The translations under genes were made by a program, and so were the position numbers. Of a DNA stretch of 64,000 bases, positions 1 to 13,500 are shown piece after piece (position 1 is the first letter of the stretch; every line of letters starts with the position of its first letter). The notes below the pieces were generated by a model. It saw only the letters and a program-made list of their open reading frames with translations, had not been told where the DNA came from and did not search any database. Origin of the DNA: Alentia gelatinosa (taxonomy: Eukaryota; Annelida; Polychaeta; Phyllodocida; Polynoidae). The stretch lies in the NCBI GenBank assembly GCA_950022655.1, contig OX465589.1, positions 26,527,626 to 26,591,625 on the forward strand, read 5' to 3'.

Positions 1-1451
1 GTAGAAAGTTTGGTTACTGATATCATTTGATGGAACCTGCTAAATCTTATCAACCGTAAGAAATAAATATTAACTGGATTTCAATTTTAGCTATTAAAAA
101 GTCTAGATGTAAAATTAAATGCAGAACGTACATGGTAGTTTTCAGAAAAGCATTCCTATGAATTCTAATAAAATATATTTTGATATCTATAATACATAAT
201 TTTATCAATAGAGCCGAATATGCATTGGTTGTGACTAAATATTTAAAGTTCTTTAAGAATTTCAAATTCTGCATACAAGAGTACAATTTTGGAATAGAGC
301 ATAAATTGTAATATACTGTGCTTTTACTTTATTATGATCCTTCAACAGCGGACATTTGTAAGTAAAGATCAGGGCTCGCTCGCCAATGTGTATAACATGG
401 TGGTGCATCTCAGTATTTGATTGCAACGGGGATACAAAATAACTGATAGGGCCACGATGATTTTACATCCGTGTTTTATTTTCTTTCTTTCTATTCAATT
501 CAGTTTTTGGCAAATAGTACTTGTATTCGTCAGTGGTTTTTTTTTGTTTTTTCGGGGAGGGATAAAGTACCATTCGGTTCCTCACAATGAAGTGTTTGAA
601 GAATAAGCATATTGAACCTTTCCTGTGGTTCATGTCCTTTAAAGAATAAACAGAAAACCACTGTCCTTCCTAACCTGTTGCAATGACACAACATCGAATA
701 CGATGCTGTGTGAAAAATACAAGACAGAACCATCCTAGAATACATTGATAGTGTCACACCGTGCTTTGCTTTGTGGTTTACTCTATACAAGCAGATATTA
801 CAAACTGGTCTATGCCCACATGTTGTGGTCTTTTGACGGTGTTAACATCCAGGATTTTCTTATAATTTCTTTCTGTGGAACAATTTTTCATTTTAGATGC
901 AAAAAATGTTCCTAGTGTTTATTGAGATTTGTTTCCGTTGCATCATCAAATATATAATGGTGTTTTTTAAAGTTTCTCTAATTGAATTTAAGAATGATTC
1001 TCTCTCATTCATAAATCACATCATTGATTTTATGATTTGTAAAAAATGTATGAGTAATACACATATGGACAAAAAGGCTGGTCCTAAGGGCCAGCCTTCT
1101 CTGGCGAGATACATTGTGATGGAGAGCAATCAAATAAGTGGCAGGCCCGTATAAGCAGCAATGCTTGTTCAATAGGGATCATGAACACATACGAACAGAC
1201 AATTACTCACAATATGAAACATCAAGGAATAAGAAAAAGTTGGCATTTTTTATTTGATCTCCATGTAATGGAATGTTATTGGAAACAGGTTGATATGTGA
1301 CTCGTATTTTAGCATCCACTGGAGAGAATGTCCGTGTGAAATTGCATTTCGTGACGCTTTAATGGCTTGACACCAATTTTTAATAATGTTATTAATGTAC
1401 TCTGATAAATAAGTATGTATATTCAGATGCTCTGTATGTTAATTCACACAG
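1..1451. other. KIF9-like intron (5' edge of window)
   Basis: AT-rich sequence upstream of the first recognised KIF9-like exon. I see no exon with good splice sites and coding character here. A short perfect palindrome (ggctggtcc / gggccagcc, near 1,076-1,101) is the only local structure. The motor-domain exons must lie before position 1. Confidence 0.5.
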
Positions 1452-1556
1452 ACAAATAGAAGCCAGATCTCATACGACGCGCTGTCAGAACAACAACGCT
1501 ATGAAATCAAGCAGCAAGTCAGGCAGTTTCTGGAGGGGTCTTTGGATGAAATCGAT
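1452..1556 (+). CDS. KIF9: KIF9-like exon a
   Basis: Acceptor cacacag, donor gtaagt, 35 codons, ends in phase 0. It encodes SYDALSEQQRYEIKQQVRQF and then LEGSLDEID, the helical region after the motor domain. Confidence 0.8.
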
Positions 1557-4500
1557 GTAAGTACCAGATATTTCTTGACATTTGAAGAATTTTTATTATA
1601 ATTCAGAGATCAGTAAAATTCTGTGACATATTCTGTTAAGAAGATTGGCATTATCAATATTTTTTTCACAATTTAGAACACCTAATACGAACATGATCGA
1701 AGTTGTGACAGCGATCTGTTCCCTTCAGTAGCAATTATCCAGTGACTTTGTGTTCAAAAAAGTTATATCAATGTGAAATATGTTAAGTAATGGAATTTAA
1801 TCTTCTGTTTTATACCCATTAACAAAAATCGAAGATAATTGACATATTTCCTACCGATTTACATTTATAGATTGTCAATGTGCGCCAAATCCAGGGAGCA
1901 TTTGATTCTTTTAAAGAAATATGCGGGTGAGTAGTCATTTTCATGACAATAATTCCTGGATCTGTTTTATAGATTAATGAGCCGTGGCAATAACACTTGC
2001 TAAGTCAGCCAGGTGCTACCTTGATAAAGACAACTTTCTGTACCCCCAACAATATTATTAACAAAATTTATATCTTTAATCAATTCAGGGTTAAAATGCA
2101 CACATGCATTGTGTACTTGGGGGGAAAATATGCCTACATGCATTAACGGTATATTTCAGCATTTTTTGATAAAACAACAAGATTAATATAAAATATGGAA
2201 AAAATATGTTGAGTTCATTATGCTATTTTCAGAAATTCATTTAGGGCTTGTAACAAGTGAAAACTTTACAGAAACTCTCAAGGTATTCCCTCTCCCCTGA
2301 GACATACAGGTCTGGGGTATCCTCGCCCATGTAGATACTCATACCCACCAACCTTGTCGTCTGGAAAGGGCTAAAGGGGTTTAATTATGATAATTAAAAA
2401 TATTATATATAAGCTTTTTGAATACAAGTATATTTCGCCCTTCTTTCTCTTACAATAGAGTATATAAAGTGCATGTCTCTGATCCTCTCATTGCCCATCC
2501 ACCAGACAAATGGAGCAGGATGTGGAGGAGCGGCTTCGTCAGAAGTACATGCTGGTCGACAAGAGTGACCCGTCCTCCATCGCCGCCGCGCAACAAGCAG
2601 GTACACTCTCCACACTTACTCTAAATCACTCTAACTCGTCCCTGTACAGGCAGACAGTTACCACACGGGCATGAGTTAGAAGCATGTTTTATAATACTCA
2701 ATATTTATATAGAACGACCTGACCATGCTGTACATGCTACAAAACGAGATGGGAAATTGTTGCTTTTTACTGAACGAGGCCACAGGCCGAGTTCTGTAAA
2801 AACATCAATTCCCATCGAGTTTTGTAGCATGTACAAGCATGGTGGGTCGTTCTATATTTATTATATACCCAAAATTAATCAAATCTTACCATATATGGGC
2901 ATAAAAGATATGTCAGCGTGAATGCCCACACACTGCTGATATTTCTACGTGTGCGGTATAACAGTGTACTGCACAGGGTTCAGTATACAATTTATACTGC
3001 ATGGTGAGCAGCAGTACATAATTATCAAATATACTGCATGGGTATATAATAAAGTAATCGATGTGAATAGTTCTTGGAACAACAAACATTGCAGTATTTC
3101 GATATATTTTCTGTAGCAGATTTATATACTAATAATTGAAGTCAGCAATGGCGTTACCGTGTGGGTTATACAGTGATATCTTGTGTTACAGATTATGTAT
3201 GTCAGTATAGTATTTTTGTGCAGTATCTACCGCGTTGACTGTACATTAAGAAGTTCCCTTTGCACCTGATCTCCGAAATTGTGCTCTGAATTCTTTATAT
3301 GCCCATATGAAATTCACCAATGAAAAATGATTTAGAATGTATTCTCTAACAGGAGACAAGATTGATTTTTTTATTTGAATCAAACAAATGTTAAATCATA
3401 TTACATGATAAGGGATTTGTTTATACTACACCTGTAGGATGAAGGATCAATTTTATTCTCCAATTTGTATTTGTTGTGATACATTAACAAATATTGCATG
3501 GGGGTTACTCTCGGAACAATTTCTTTTACAAAGTCTAAAGTGCAGACTCAATAGCATTTGTGCATCTTCAGTAGTTAATGATGTATACTGCCTGCACGAA
3601 ATAACAAATATGATTAAATGTCATGTTTCGGTCTTGCTTACTTTTTGCATGCTTCTTATACTGCTACTCACACTCTCGTCTAAAACCACGAACATGGTCA
3701 ATAAAGCTTTTTTGTAGATATATGATACAAATCCTTGAAATGTATCCAGACACTAAACGACATTTTATCTCAAACACAATAAAAATAGGTTTCCTTTTGT
3801 TTTTGAATTTGATAGCTATTACTTCAGATAACTGTAGTAAAGTTTTGCCACTTTATAGACTCCACTTGCTTTTGAAGTTTTGCTTTGAACTAGAAGCTAG
3901 AAACTGTCTTAGCGTAGATCTTTATAAAATATATCTATGAATTAGGTTTAGACAACAAATAGTGTAGATTGAAATCTATATTTCATTTCACTTTACCCAC
4001 CTAATATACAGGTTCCCCACCTATATGAAGTACATGTTTGTGATAATAGAATTAGGGATATCAGTACAGACATGTTTCAAATATGTGTATATTTTTAATA
4101 CAACACCGATCAGAATCAAGTTGCCCACCTGTTCTACCTCAAGTCCCTCGTTGAGTTTCATTAACTGATATAAAGTTGACCACCTGTGCTGCCATCTAGT
4201 CTCAGTCTGTGGTATGATAATGCCAGGAAGACTGGCAGTTGGGAAATAGAGAATCTCAGATTGGAATTTCTACCCCAAATCCCCTGCTGAAAATAACTTT
4301 CGAATTATTTTTTATTTGAACTTTATCGGAGAAATTTCCATGTTGGAAATGTCTTTCTCTGCTAAAAACAATCACCCGGCCTCACGACTCTAGCTTGTTG
4401 AAAGGTAATATCTGCTCGGAAGTTTAATCAACGCTCCCCCACCCCCTCCTCCTCCCCACCTCTCATTTGCACCATATAGAAACATGTTGGGTGTTGTGAC

Positions 4501-7500
4501 CACAAACCATGGACGAGTCAGAATTGGTTTTGACAATTTTAATAAATTTCCTTCGTTTTACAAACAGTGCGTTGGTAGTTGGTAGTTTGTGATTGAGTAG
4601 CACCTTGTGCCTACTAGTTTCGGCCTTCTGGCCTTCTTCAGGGCTAATGGCTAACTGTTGCCCACATCAAGATAATTCCATGGCATTCTGAGAAGTACAA
4701 AATACCTTTGGCTTTGACTGAAGGGACACGAGTGAGTGCGCCGGAGAGTGGCGGGGGTCGCCGAATGAGTGCCCCACGAGGGCGGGGCCGAGGACGTAGC
4801 CCACGGATGTCCCTCTCCCTCAGTCCCCTCGACAAGCCTCAGGTCGTACTAGAGGACGAGGCGGAGGTGGAAGGCAAGGGCGCTTACTGCTCACTTGTAC
4901 ACAATCTATCGTTCTATATTCCAAGTTGATTTCCCAGAATATTACCATTTTTCAGAGATGTCAGTTTTCCACTTTTCCATGGAAATCCACTTTTCCATAT
5001 TCAGTATCATGTAATAACTTGTCCTTGCATCAAACAAAGATGATATTGATTTAGCCTCATTGACGCCAATAAAACAGTGGTATGAAACTCCCGACAGACC
5101 CTCAGCCCCACGGCATGGCTGACAGAGACATATTATCCAATTCTTTCTGGTCTCTCTGTGGCAGGAAAATCCACATGAAAAATATTTCCACTTTTTTCTC
5201 TGACTGTAACTGACATCCCTGATTTTTACGGTTTGTTTCAAAGTTTGGTGTTGGTTAAAGAAAAATTGCGTTTGATCAAATTTTTACAGGAATACTACTC
5301 CATTTAGTGATCTTTTTGGCTTATCTGATTTATCAAAAGCTGTATGTAACAGTATTTACATCAGAAATATTTAGCGAAATTCAATAGATTTAGTTTCTTT
5401 GTAAGTGGCAGCTGTAAAATCGCATACTACAACCGAATGTTTGGTTTGTGTGGTATAGGAGAGGATGGGGAGACAGCTGGTTCCTCCAAGAGATCCGCAC
5501 CACCTACAGAAACAATAGCTGAAAAAACTAGTGGCAAGTCCTTTAGAAAATTACAGAATATCTTATCATTACATGTTCTGGTTCCTGATGTTTCAAGTCT
5601 GTTAAATTTCAGTCCGAAATGGTTGAAGGTTCTCCTGATTTATGACCTTTTTGAAGTACATTCATATTTAGAGGGTTTTTTTTTTTTTTAGTAAGAATAG
5701 TGCTTATCAGAAAGGTAGGCGAGTTTAAAAAAATCCTATAGCCTTTGTACTTGATTTATCATGATCGATAATGCGGTAGCGCCGGGGTATAACTTTAGAA
5801 AATAATTAAATATATTCACTTCTGTAACATAGAGATCTTCAAGTGAATCCTGGGCTGGTCATAAAACAGGGTATGTAGACATTAGGGCCCACAACCCAAA
5901 AGACGGGACGTTAGGGCCCACTCATCGGGACGTTGGGGCCCGCCTAAAGCCAACCTAGGGTTAGGGTTAGGTATAGAGTTAGGGATAGGGTTAGGGATAG
6001 GGTTAGGGTAAGGGTTAGGGATAGGGTTAGTGATAGGGATAGGGTTAGGATTAGGGATAGGGTTAGGGTTAGGGATAGGGTTACTTACTTATACTTACTA
6101 CTAAATATAGTATTTATTCACAGTTGAGATGCTTGAGTAGGGAAGATTTAAAACGGGTCGAGTTCGTTACGGGTCGAGTTTTTTACCGGTTTATACCGGT
6201 TCTCCAGTATTCAAACATTAACTAATTATGCAAAATTAGGTGGGCCCTAACGTCTATAACCAGCCCCTTAAGAATAACAGGGCGTTGTCGGAGGAAACAC
6301 TTGTTTGAGAGTCATGGGATGTATTGAGCAGATCATTGAAAAAAGTGCATCCCTTTCTCTTTATTCTATGCGCATTCACATTTTGAAAATGCTTTTGTCT
6401 TTTGTAGATGAAAATGAAGGTATATTGATCGTTTTAACCAGACTTACATAGTAATATGTAATTTGAATTTTACTAATAAGCAATAACCATTTTACCTAGT
6501 TCCACATGATCTCACTAACATTGAAGACAAAGACGACTTTGCTGATGACATCACAATACACTCTGAGGAAGGTGAGGTGTGACGTCATCTGAGGTGTTTA
6601 TGACGTCACCATATGCATGAGAATTGCTTCTAATTGTGGTCTGACGTCGCATCTGAAGTTCGTGCAAGTGTGAAGAAACACAAAACTGTCTTCTCATTTT
6701 TCATCACCAAAAACTTTCTATATCAAGAAAGCTTTCCATATCAGGAACAACTACCAAAAAAATGCTATTTTTCTTCCTAAAAATGCACTTGCGTACACTG
6801 ACTGAAACCTACTCCTTGATCAAAAGATCTTAACAGTCAACTTTTATTTTACAGCGGGTAGAGGTGAAACGAATTAGTTTTATTTCTTCACAAGTTCAGT
6901 TTCTATTCATTATACATTTTGTGTCCTTACATTTATTTTGCGTCTACTAAAACATGGCCTATCTTGTGACATCTAGGTCATAGGGTAGTGAATGTTTGAT
7001 GTAGTAATTTGATTACCATATCTCTATTTTACGTGTGGTATGACCGCCTTGGCCGCTATCATACAAGCAGGAATGATGGCCGTTATATGTGACGCTTACC
7101 CCTTGTAAGAGAAAACCGGGAGTTTTCACCGTGTTCTGTGTGCTGTACAAGTTCTCTAATTATGCACAGTGTGTGTGTATACGATCACCTGGTACTGCTG
7201 GCGTAATGCCGAAGCAGTGTTTAATATAACTATCACTCCTGTCATAACCTCCCATGTGAACGTAATCTACACAATGACTTATATAAGGCCAACCAAGTAC
7301 TTAATGAAGCTCAAACCACACAAGATAGGAGGTTTTCATGGGAAAAGCTTTTTTTAAAACGGATTTTGCCATGGTGGTCACACCCATCAACTTGTGCCTA
7401 GCAACATTGGTAGGTTGTGTCGGCATTAAAGGTGACAGCTGGTTTTACACATTTGAGTGTAAATCCGTTAGTGATTATAAGTGAACATTTTCCGACTGAT

Positions 7501-10500
7501 TCCTAAATAAATTATCCATATCCCATCAGGTGGGAATATATATATGTCATTATAAATCTGGTCGCCCATGATAACCTCATTTACCTTATTACTAAACTGA
7601 TTCTATTAAATTAACATTAAAAAAAATGATAATTTACTAGTTTGAAAATATCGATTTTTTTTTATACCGATGTTTCAGTGTTGAGTCTAGTAATATATTA
7701 AGAGTAAAGCATTTAAACCAGCATAAAATGGTGAGATAGAATATAAACCTCCTATCAAGTGATTTTCCACACCACCATTTCTTTTTCATGAAATATCAAA
7801 TATGTAAGCGATATAATAAATCAATGAATATGAATGTCCAATTGACAAATATAGCTTCTGCTTTTATAAATGAGGGAACTTATCCTCCAAAATCTTGTAC
7901 ATGCATGAAGAACCATTGAAGTACCTGTACATGTTTGACTAGTGCGCCACTGATCACTGAACCGTGAGAAAACTTTAAAAAAAACAACCCCAAAAAATAC
8001 ATTTGGCTTTGGTGGGTGCATCAAACACACAGCAGTGCGTACCCAGTTGCTGCTTGTCCAGAGAGCAGTGAGGCAGTGGTTTCTGGTTGTTTTTTACAGG
8101 TGTACAGATCACAGATGAGGGAGAGATGGTGGGCGAGCCGGACGGGTCGAGTTTCGGCATCGGGCCGGCGCCGGCAGGTAACAGGCCCGCCCCGTCCTCC
8201 GTCGTCAACGCCCGGCGGCGGGAGCGGGAGCGGCGCGGACGGTCAAAGGACAGAGTCAGGTGGGCCACTTTTTTTTTTTTTTTTCAAAAATTTCTTTATT
8301 GACTTCACATTTACAGTATTTTCCATCACAGCAGTACAGAATTTATGATCCGTCAATAGAGAGGCCTAGGACATCAGTCGCATATTTGGGCGACTGGTTT
8401 TAATTGTCAGGCCAACTTGTACATAATTTTGTCGATGTGTCACACATGGCAATTTTACATCTAGATTTCGTGATGATTACCTTACATTTTATGCCATGGT
8501 GGCTAGTCTGGAGGTTTACAAGGAGGAGTCTGCGTAACTGCAGCCCCAAAGAATGGTATCCAAATGGATGGTACCTTGTAATTGCATTCTAGTCTACTTT
8601 CACAACTGTTTTACTATTTTTGATAATAAACATAGAACACGTTGAAGCTTTACATAGTTGGGATTTGTTCTTCCAGGCAAGTTTTGGTGAGTTTTTTGAA
8701 ATATATATAATTGGGGGTATTTCTTAAAAGAACCGATAGGCCATTCCAAGTGGTGGCTCCGTGGTAGGCAAGGGACCTTTGATAAGCCCAGCAATTTGGT
8801 CTAGCGGTCGCAATTATAGGTGCTAGGAAACCTCGGGTGGGGAGAGTTCTTTTATCAAGGTAGTGAGGGTCTTGAGCTCTTCTGTACATAAAATTATACA
8901 GGTGACAGTCTCTACGATTTTTCAAGTATGCAATATGAGCTCTAGCATGTAGTACGTGTATGGATGTACGTTTGTGCGCCTTTAGACAAAGTCGTATACA
9001 GCGGTTTTGAAACGTTTGCAATTTGGTTATTACATTAACATCAGCATTCATATACAACACATCTCCATAGTCCATATATGGGACAATACACGACTTATAT
9101 ATGCGAAGGGCTGCATTTACATTTATATACGGCCTCATTTTATTAAGCTGGTACAGTTTGTATGACACGTTTTTGTATAACCGATTTATGTGGGCCTTAA
9201 AATCTAGGTTACTATCGAGGGTAATGCCCAAGTAGCCATAATTTTCAACCGCTTGTAATTTTACTTCATCCATCTCATATGGTACCTGTTTCGGGTCCTT
9301 ATTTCTATTTCTATGATGTGTGAATCTCATGGTTTTTGTTTTGGCTGTATTTACCGTGAGTTTGTTTTGTGCGCACCAGAGGCCCGCAATGTTCCCGTTT
9401 AAATTCATGTTTCATTTTCAGAATTTAAAAAAAAAAAGAAGTTTTTTCTGTGATATTGACATACCATCTGCTAATTGATCGGAGATGTCAGTTTTCCATT
9501 TTTCCGTGGAAATCCAATTTTTCATATCCAGTATATGTAATCAGTTTTCCTTGTGTCAAGCAAAAGATAGTTAAAAGATATTATTATTCTAGCCTCATTA
9601 ACCCCAATAGAATTGTGTTTTCAACCTCCCCATAGACACTCAGTCCCATGCCGTGGTCGAAAAGGACATTATCCAAGTTTTCCCGGTCTCTCTAAGAAAG
9701 AAAAATCCACACGAAAATATTTCCACTTTTTTCCCTGACCACAACTGACATCCCTGAATTTAATCAACTTCAGCCACAGCCCATGATCCCCAACTGAACC
9801 TCCCCACTGACTTTTGTGAAAACTTGAACTTTCCCTTAATCCCTTGATTTCCCCCCTGTATTTAAATGCGTAAAAAACAATATTACAATAGTTTTGGTAT
9901 CTTATCAAAATACAGGAACTTTCAGCGACACTCTAGTCAACGTTAACAAAGTCCATTTCGTGTCTCCTTAGACAGTGCCTGTGTTGGAATTGTTATCTAT
10001 AACTGTTATATGTACTTGTATGTTAACTTCTATCTCCTACCAGCCCGGCGCCGCCCAAACCGTCTAGTCCAGCGCACAGCCAGAAGGGGGCAGTAGAGGG
10101 CAGCACCTCTCTCACGCCATCTGGTGACAAACACGAGCGGGAGGATGCGGGAACGCCGACGAGTTCCGCGGGACCGGGCACCCACAAGCAGGGCTCCACC
10201 GCCCAGCGACCAAGGTGGGCAGTATGACCGGCGTTAGGGAGCGTTCAATAATTATGGCCCAGGGAGGGGGGGGGGCGACTTTTTTGGGGGGTATTCCCAG
10301 GGAGGGCAACTTTTTTGGGGGGTATTCCAATGGGGGGGGGGGGGGGGGGCAACTTTTGTTGTTGTATTTCCATGGGGGGGGGGGGGGGGCAACTTTTGTT
10401 GTTGTATTTCCATGGGGGGGGGGGGGGGGGGGGAGGGCAAAATTTCCCACTAATTCTGTCGTAGGGTCGACATTTTCAGCTAAACATGGAGGCAAACTCC

Positions 10501-13500
10501 CTTATTTGTGTTCAATTGCAAAAATTGATGTTATGAAATGCATTCATATCATATCACAAGAAATCAGCTTAATTGTACAACTATAATAATGATTAATGCA
10601 CAAGGTAACTATAGTTGTCTCACTCCCTGGAGTTCAGTTTCTATGGTATGGTTTTATATCAACGGTTATCTTTATTTCCTATATTGTTTTTCATTCATAA
10701 AAAATACTCGAGAAATGATCAACTTTTCAGAGAAGTTCATGTAATAATACACAGGGAAAATCTTTGGGCCTGCCACTTCTGATCAGTATACTTCATAAAG
10801 TTTGGCTTTTTATTTCTCCATAGGGTCTTTTTATTCGTACCCACCCCCCTCCAAATTTAAAACAGGGTGTAGGATATATCAAGAAACTTTTCATAATATA
10901 GAATCATAGATGAGCCGTTGTATATTATTTGGCATGAACATTGGTGAAGGCTTTCTTTAACAAATTAATATAGTTTCTATTTCCGTGTTAAACTATATCT
11001 ACTCTGATCTTTGTTTTCTATATCTCTCCTGTGAATGATTTAATGTATCATAACTCAAACGAGATTTCGTTGTAGCACCCCACCACCACGAGGAGAAGCA
11101 TTTGAAGAGTTCAAGAAAATACGAGGAAGCGAAATTAATAGAATCCTGAATGAAAACAAAGGTGTGTACATGGTTAAAGGAAGGACAGATATGCCAATTA
11201 CAAATGATACAATATTGTCGTTTAGTTAATACATTTTAGGTGATATTTCTCTCGATTTTTACAATTCATATTAAGAGCAAATAAAATATCTGGTTGCAGC
11301 CGAATTTACTTTAAAATATTCAAACCTGTTGCAAACCAATCGTAAACAAATTTGGGTCTTCCAAATTCCGAATTAATATCTGTGTGTTATAACCATTTTG
11401 TTGGTGTAACGCTTCTAACCGGTCGTGGTGATGATCCTTTTTCCATATAGGAAAAACAATTTGGGCAGTCTCGACATGCCACCTTACCGTATTTCAGCAT
11501 AGAATTAATTTGTGAACAGACAAAAAAAAAGAAAAGAAAATGAATAGCAATCCCCAATTGTCACCTGGCATTATAATGGGACCCATTCATCTATCATGAT
11601 TATGAGGTCATAAGCCATATGACATTTTGTCTGATCAACGTTTCAGAAATCCTGGCTAACAAGAAGAAGGGTTACGCTGACCTGGCTAGGCAGCTGAACT
11701 TCACAAAGATGGAGCTTGACAAGTCTCGGGAGAAATTAGAGAACATGAAGAGAGACCGGGAAACGCAAGGTAATGTGAAGCAGACCATCCCTTATTATTG
11801 AGATAATTTCTACCACAAACTCTCCCGTTTCACATCAAGTAATCTTTGCACAGCACAAGAGCCTTGTTACTACTTCTTTTTTGGAAAACATACCAGGAAA
11901 ATAATTGGTGATCAAGTTGACTTTTGACATCGGAGATTTTTCTTTTTGTACAACAAAGTTGGTATAAATTGAGCCTCATTCACGCCAATATAACAGTGAG
12001 CCGCACCTCCCACAAACCCTCAGCCCCATGATGTGGTCAACACAGGCGTGTATTCCACGTTATTTTTGTCTCTCAGAGCACCACATTCCCTATGGAAAAT
12101 ATTTCCACTATTTTTCTCTGATCCCAACTGACATCCCTGGAAACTACATGGAATTTATTTATTTATTTATTTTATTTTTATTTTTTGGTTGGGGTTAAAA
12201 GTGTTTTCGCCACGTTTTCTAAATCTATATTTCTTTGCTGTGACGGCAGGTCAGTTGACGAATGAGGACGGCGATATCATCATCAGTGAGGAGGAGTACA
12301 TGGAGATTCGCCGACTGAAGGACCTCAAACAGGCGTACCGCACCGACTTCGACGAGCTGAAGAACGTCAAATCTGAAGTCATGTACTGCCAGAAGTTAGT
12401 CGACCAGACTAGGCAGAAACTCATTGCAGGTAAGAAGACTTATACCTCTACTAGGCTGCAGTGGTGAAGGATCAAGTGGCCCCTTGCTAAAATAACTCAT
12501 TGTGGTTTGTTCAGTTGTTAGAGTATTTTGAAAATTGAGGAATAACAAAATTTTAAAGAATTTGAGATGGTGTGCCGCAGTACAAAGTATCCCTAAAAAT
12601 CAGAGATGTCAGTTTTCCATTTTTCCGTGGAAATCCACTTTTTCGTATTCAGTAAAGATATAATTTCTTTCCTTGTGTCAAGCAAAGATTATATTGGTTT
12701 AGCCTCATTTACGCCAATAATACAGTGATTAGAACCTCCCCACAGACCCTTACCTCATGCCATGGCCGACAAGGACATATTATCCAAATTTTCCCGGTCT
12801 TCCTGAGGCAGAAAATTACACCAAAAAAATGTTTCCACTTTTTTACCTGCCCCGAACTGACATCCCTGAAAAATTCAAACTCTGGTTCCATTGATCCTCC
12901 CGCATATATATAACATGAGAGGAAAGTAATGAAGTTTACTATATACCCATGCCGTATATACTGTAAATACGCACCATTTTGGCATATAACGTAAAAAAAA
13001 AACTGTACGGACCACTGGTCCGTACACTAAAATACGGACCACCTAGCCATACACATTTATTAAAATTTTGGTCTTTAAGAAAAATGAAATTGATTCTTTT
13101 TTAAATTTCGGATATATAGTAAATATATAACGTCCAACCATGCTTGTACAAGTCACAGAACTCGATGATAATTTACCGTTTGTACGGAACTCGGCATAAA
13201 TGCCTCGGTCAGTACAAACTGTAAATTACAATCTCATTCTGTGAATTGTACAGCATGGTCAGGACGTTCTATATAACTACCGCCACCTAGCGGAGACCAG
13301 CAACACTACAAACGTTTCCATGTCCTTCTATGTGCAAATAAAGTTGCCTTCCTTGTTTACTGAAACGAGCAGACGACATTGATAAAAAAACGTATAACGC
13401 TGTTTTATCTTTGGTGGTTCAGAGTTTGACAACTGGTACGCCGAGAGTTTCCTGGTGGAGACTGAGCCGCAGACGAGCGCCGCCGCCGGCTTCGGCGCCC

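Noticed and set aside
1070..1105. Hairpin ggctggtcc / gggccagcc followed by T-rich DNA, terminator-like
   Set aside because: Rho-independent terminators do not apply to this eukaryotic intron; treated as a chance palindrome.
3439..3940. Two overlapping ORFs of about 100 codons
   Set aside because: No domain, no splice context, AT-rich composition typical of the introns.
5950..6083. Possible chromosome-fusion telomere remnant
   Set aside because: The array is short, degenerate and enclosed by the inverted ends of a transposon-like element, so a fusion is not needed.
10112..10586. Pro-rich and Gly-rich ORFs of over 120 codons
   Set aside because: They arise from the G-run minisatellite; only the exon at 10,044-10,214 in another frame is supported.
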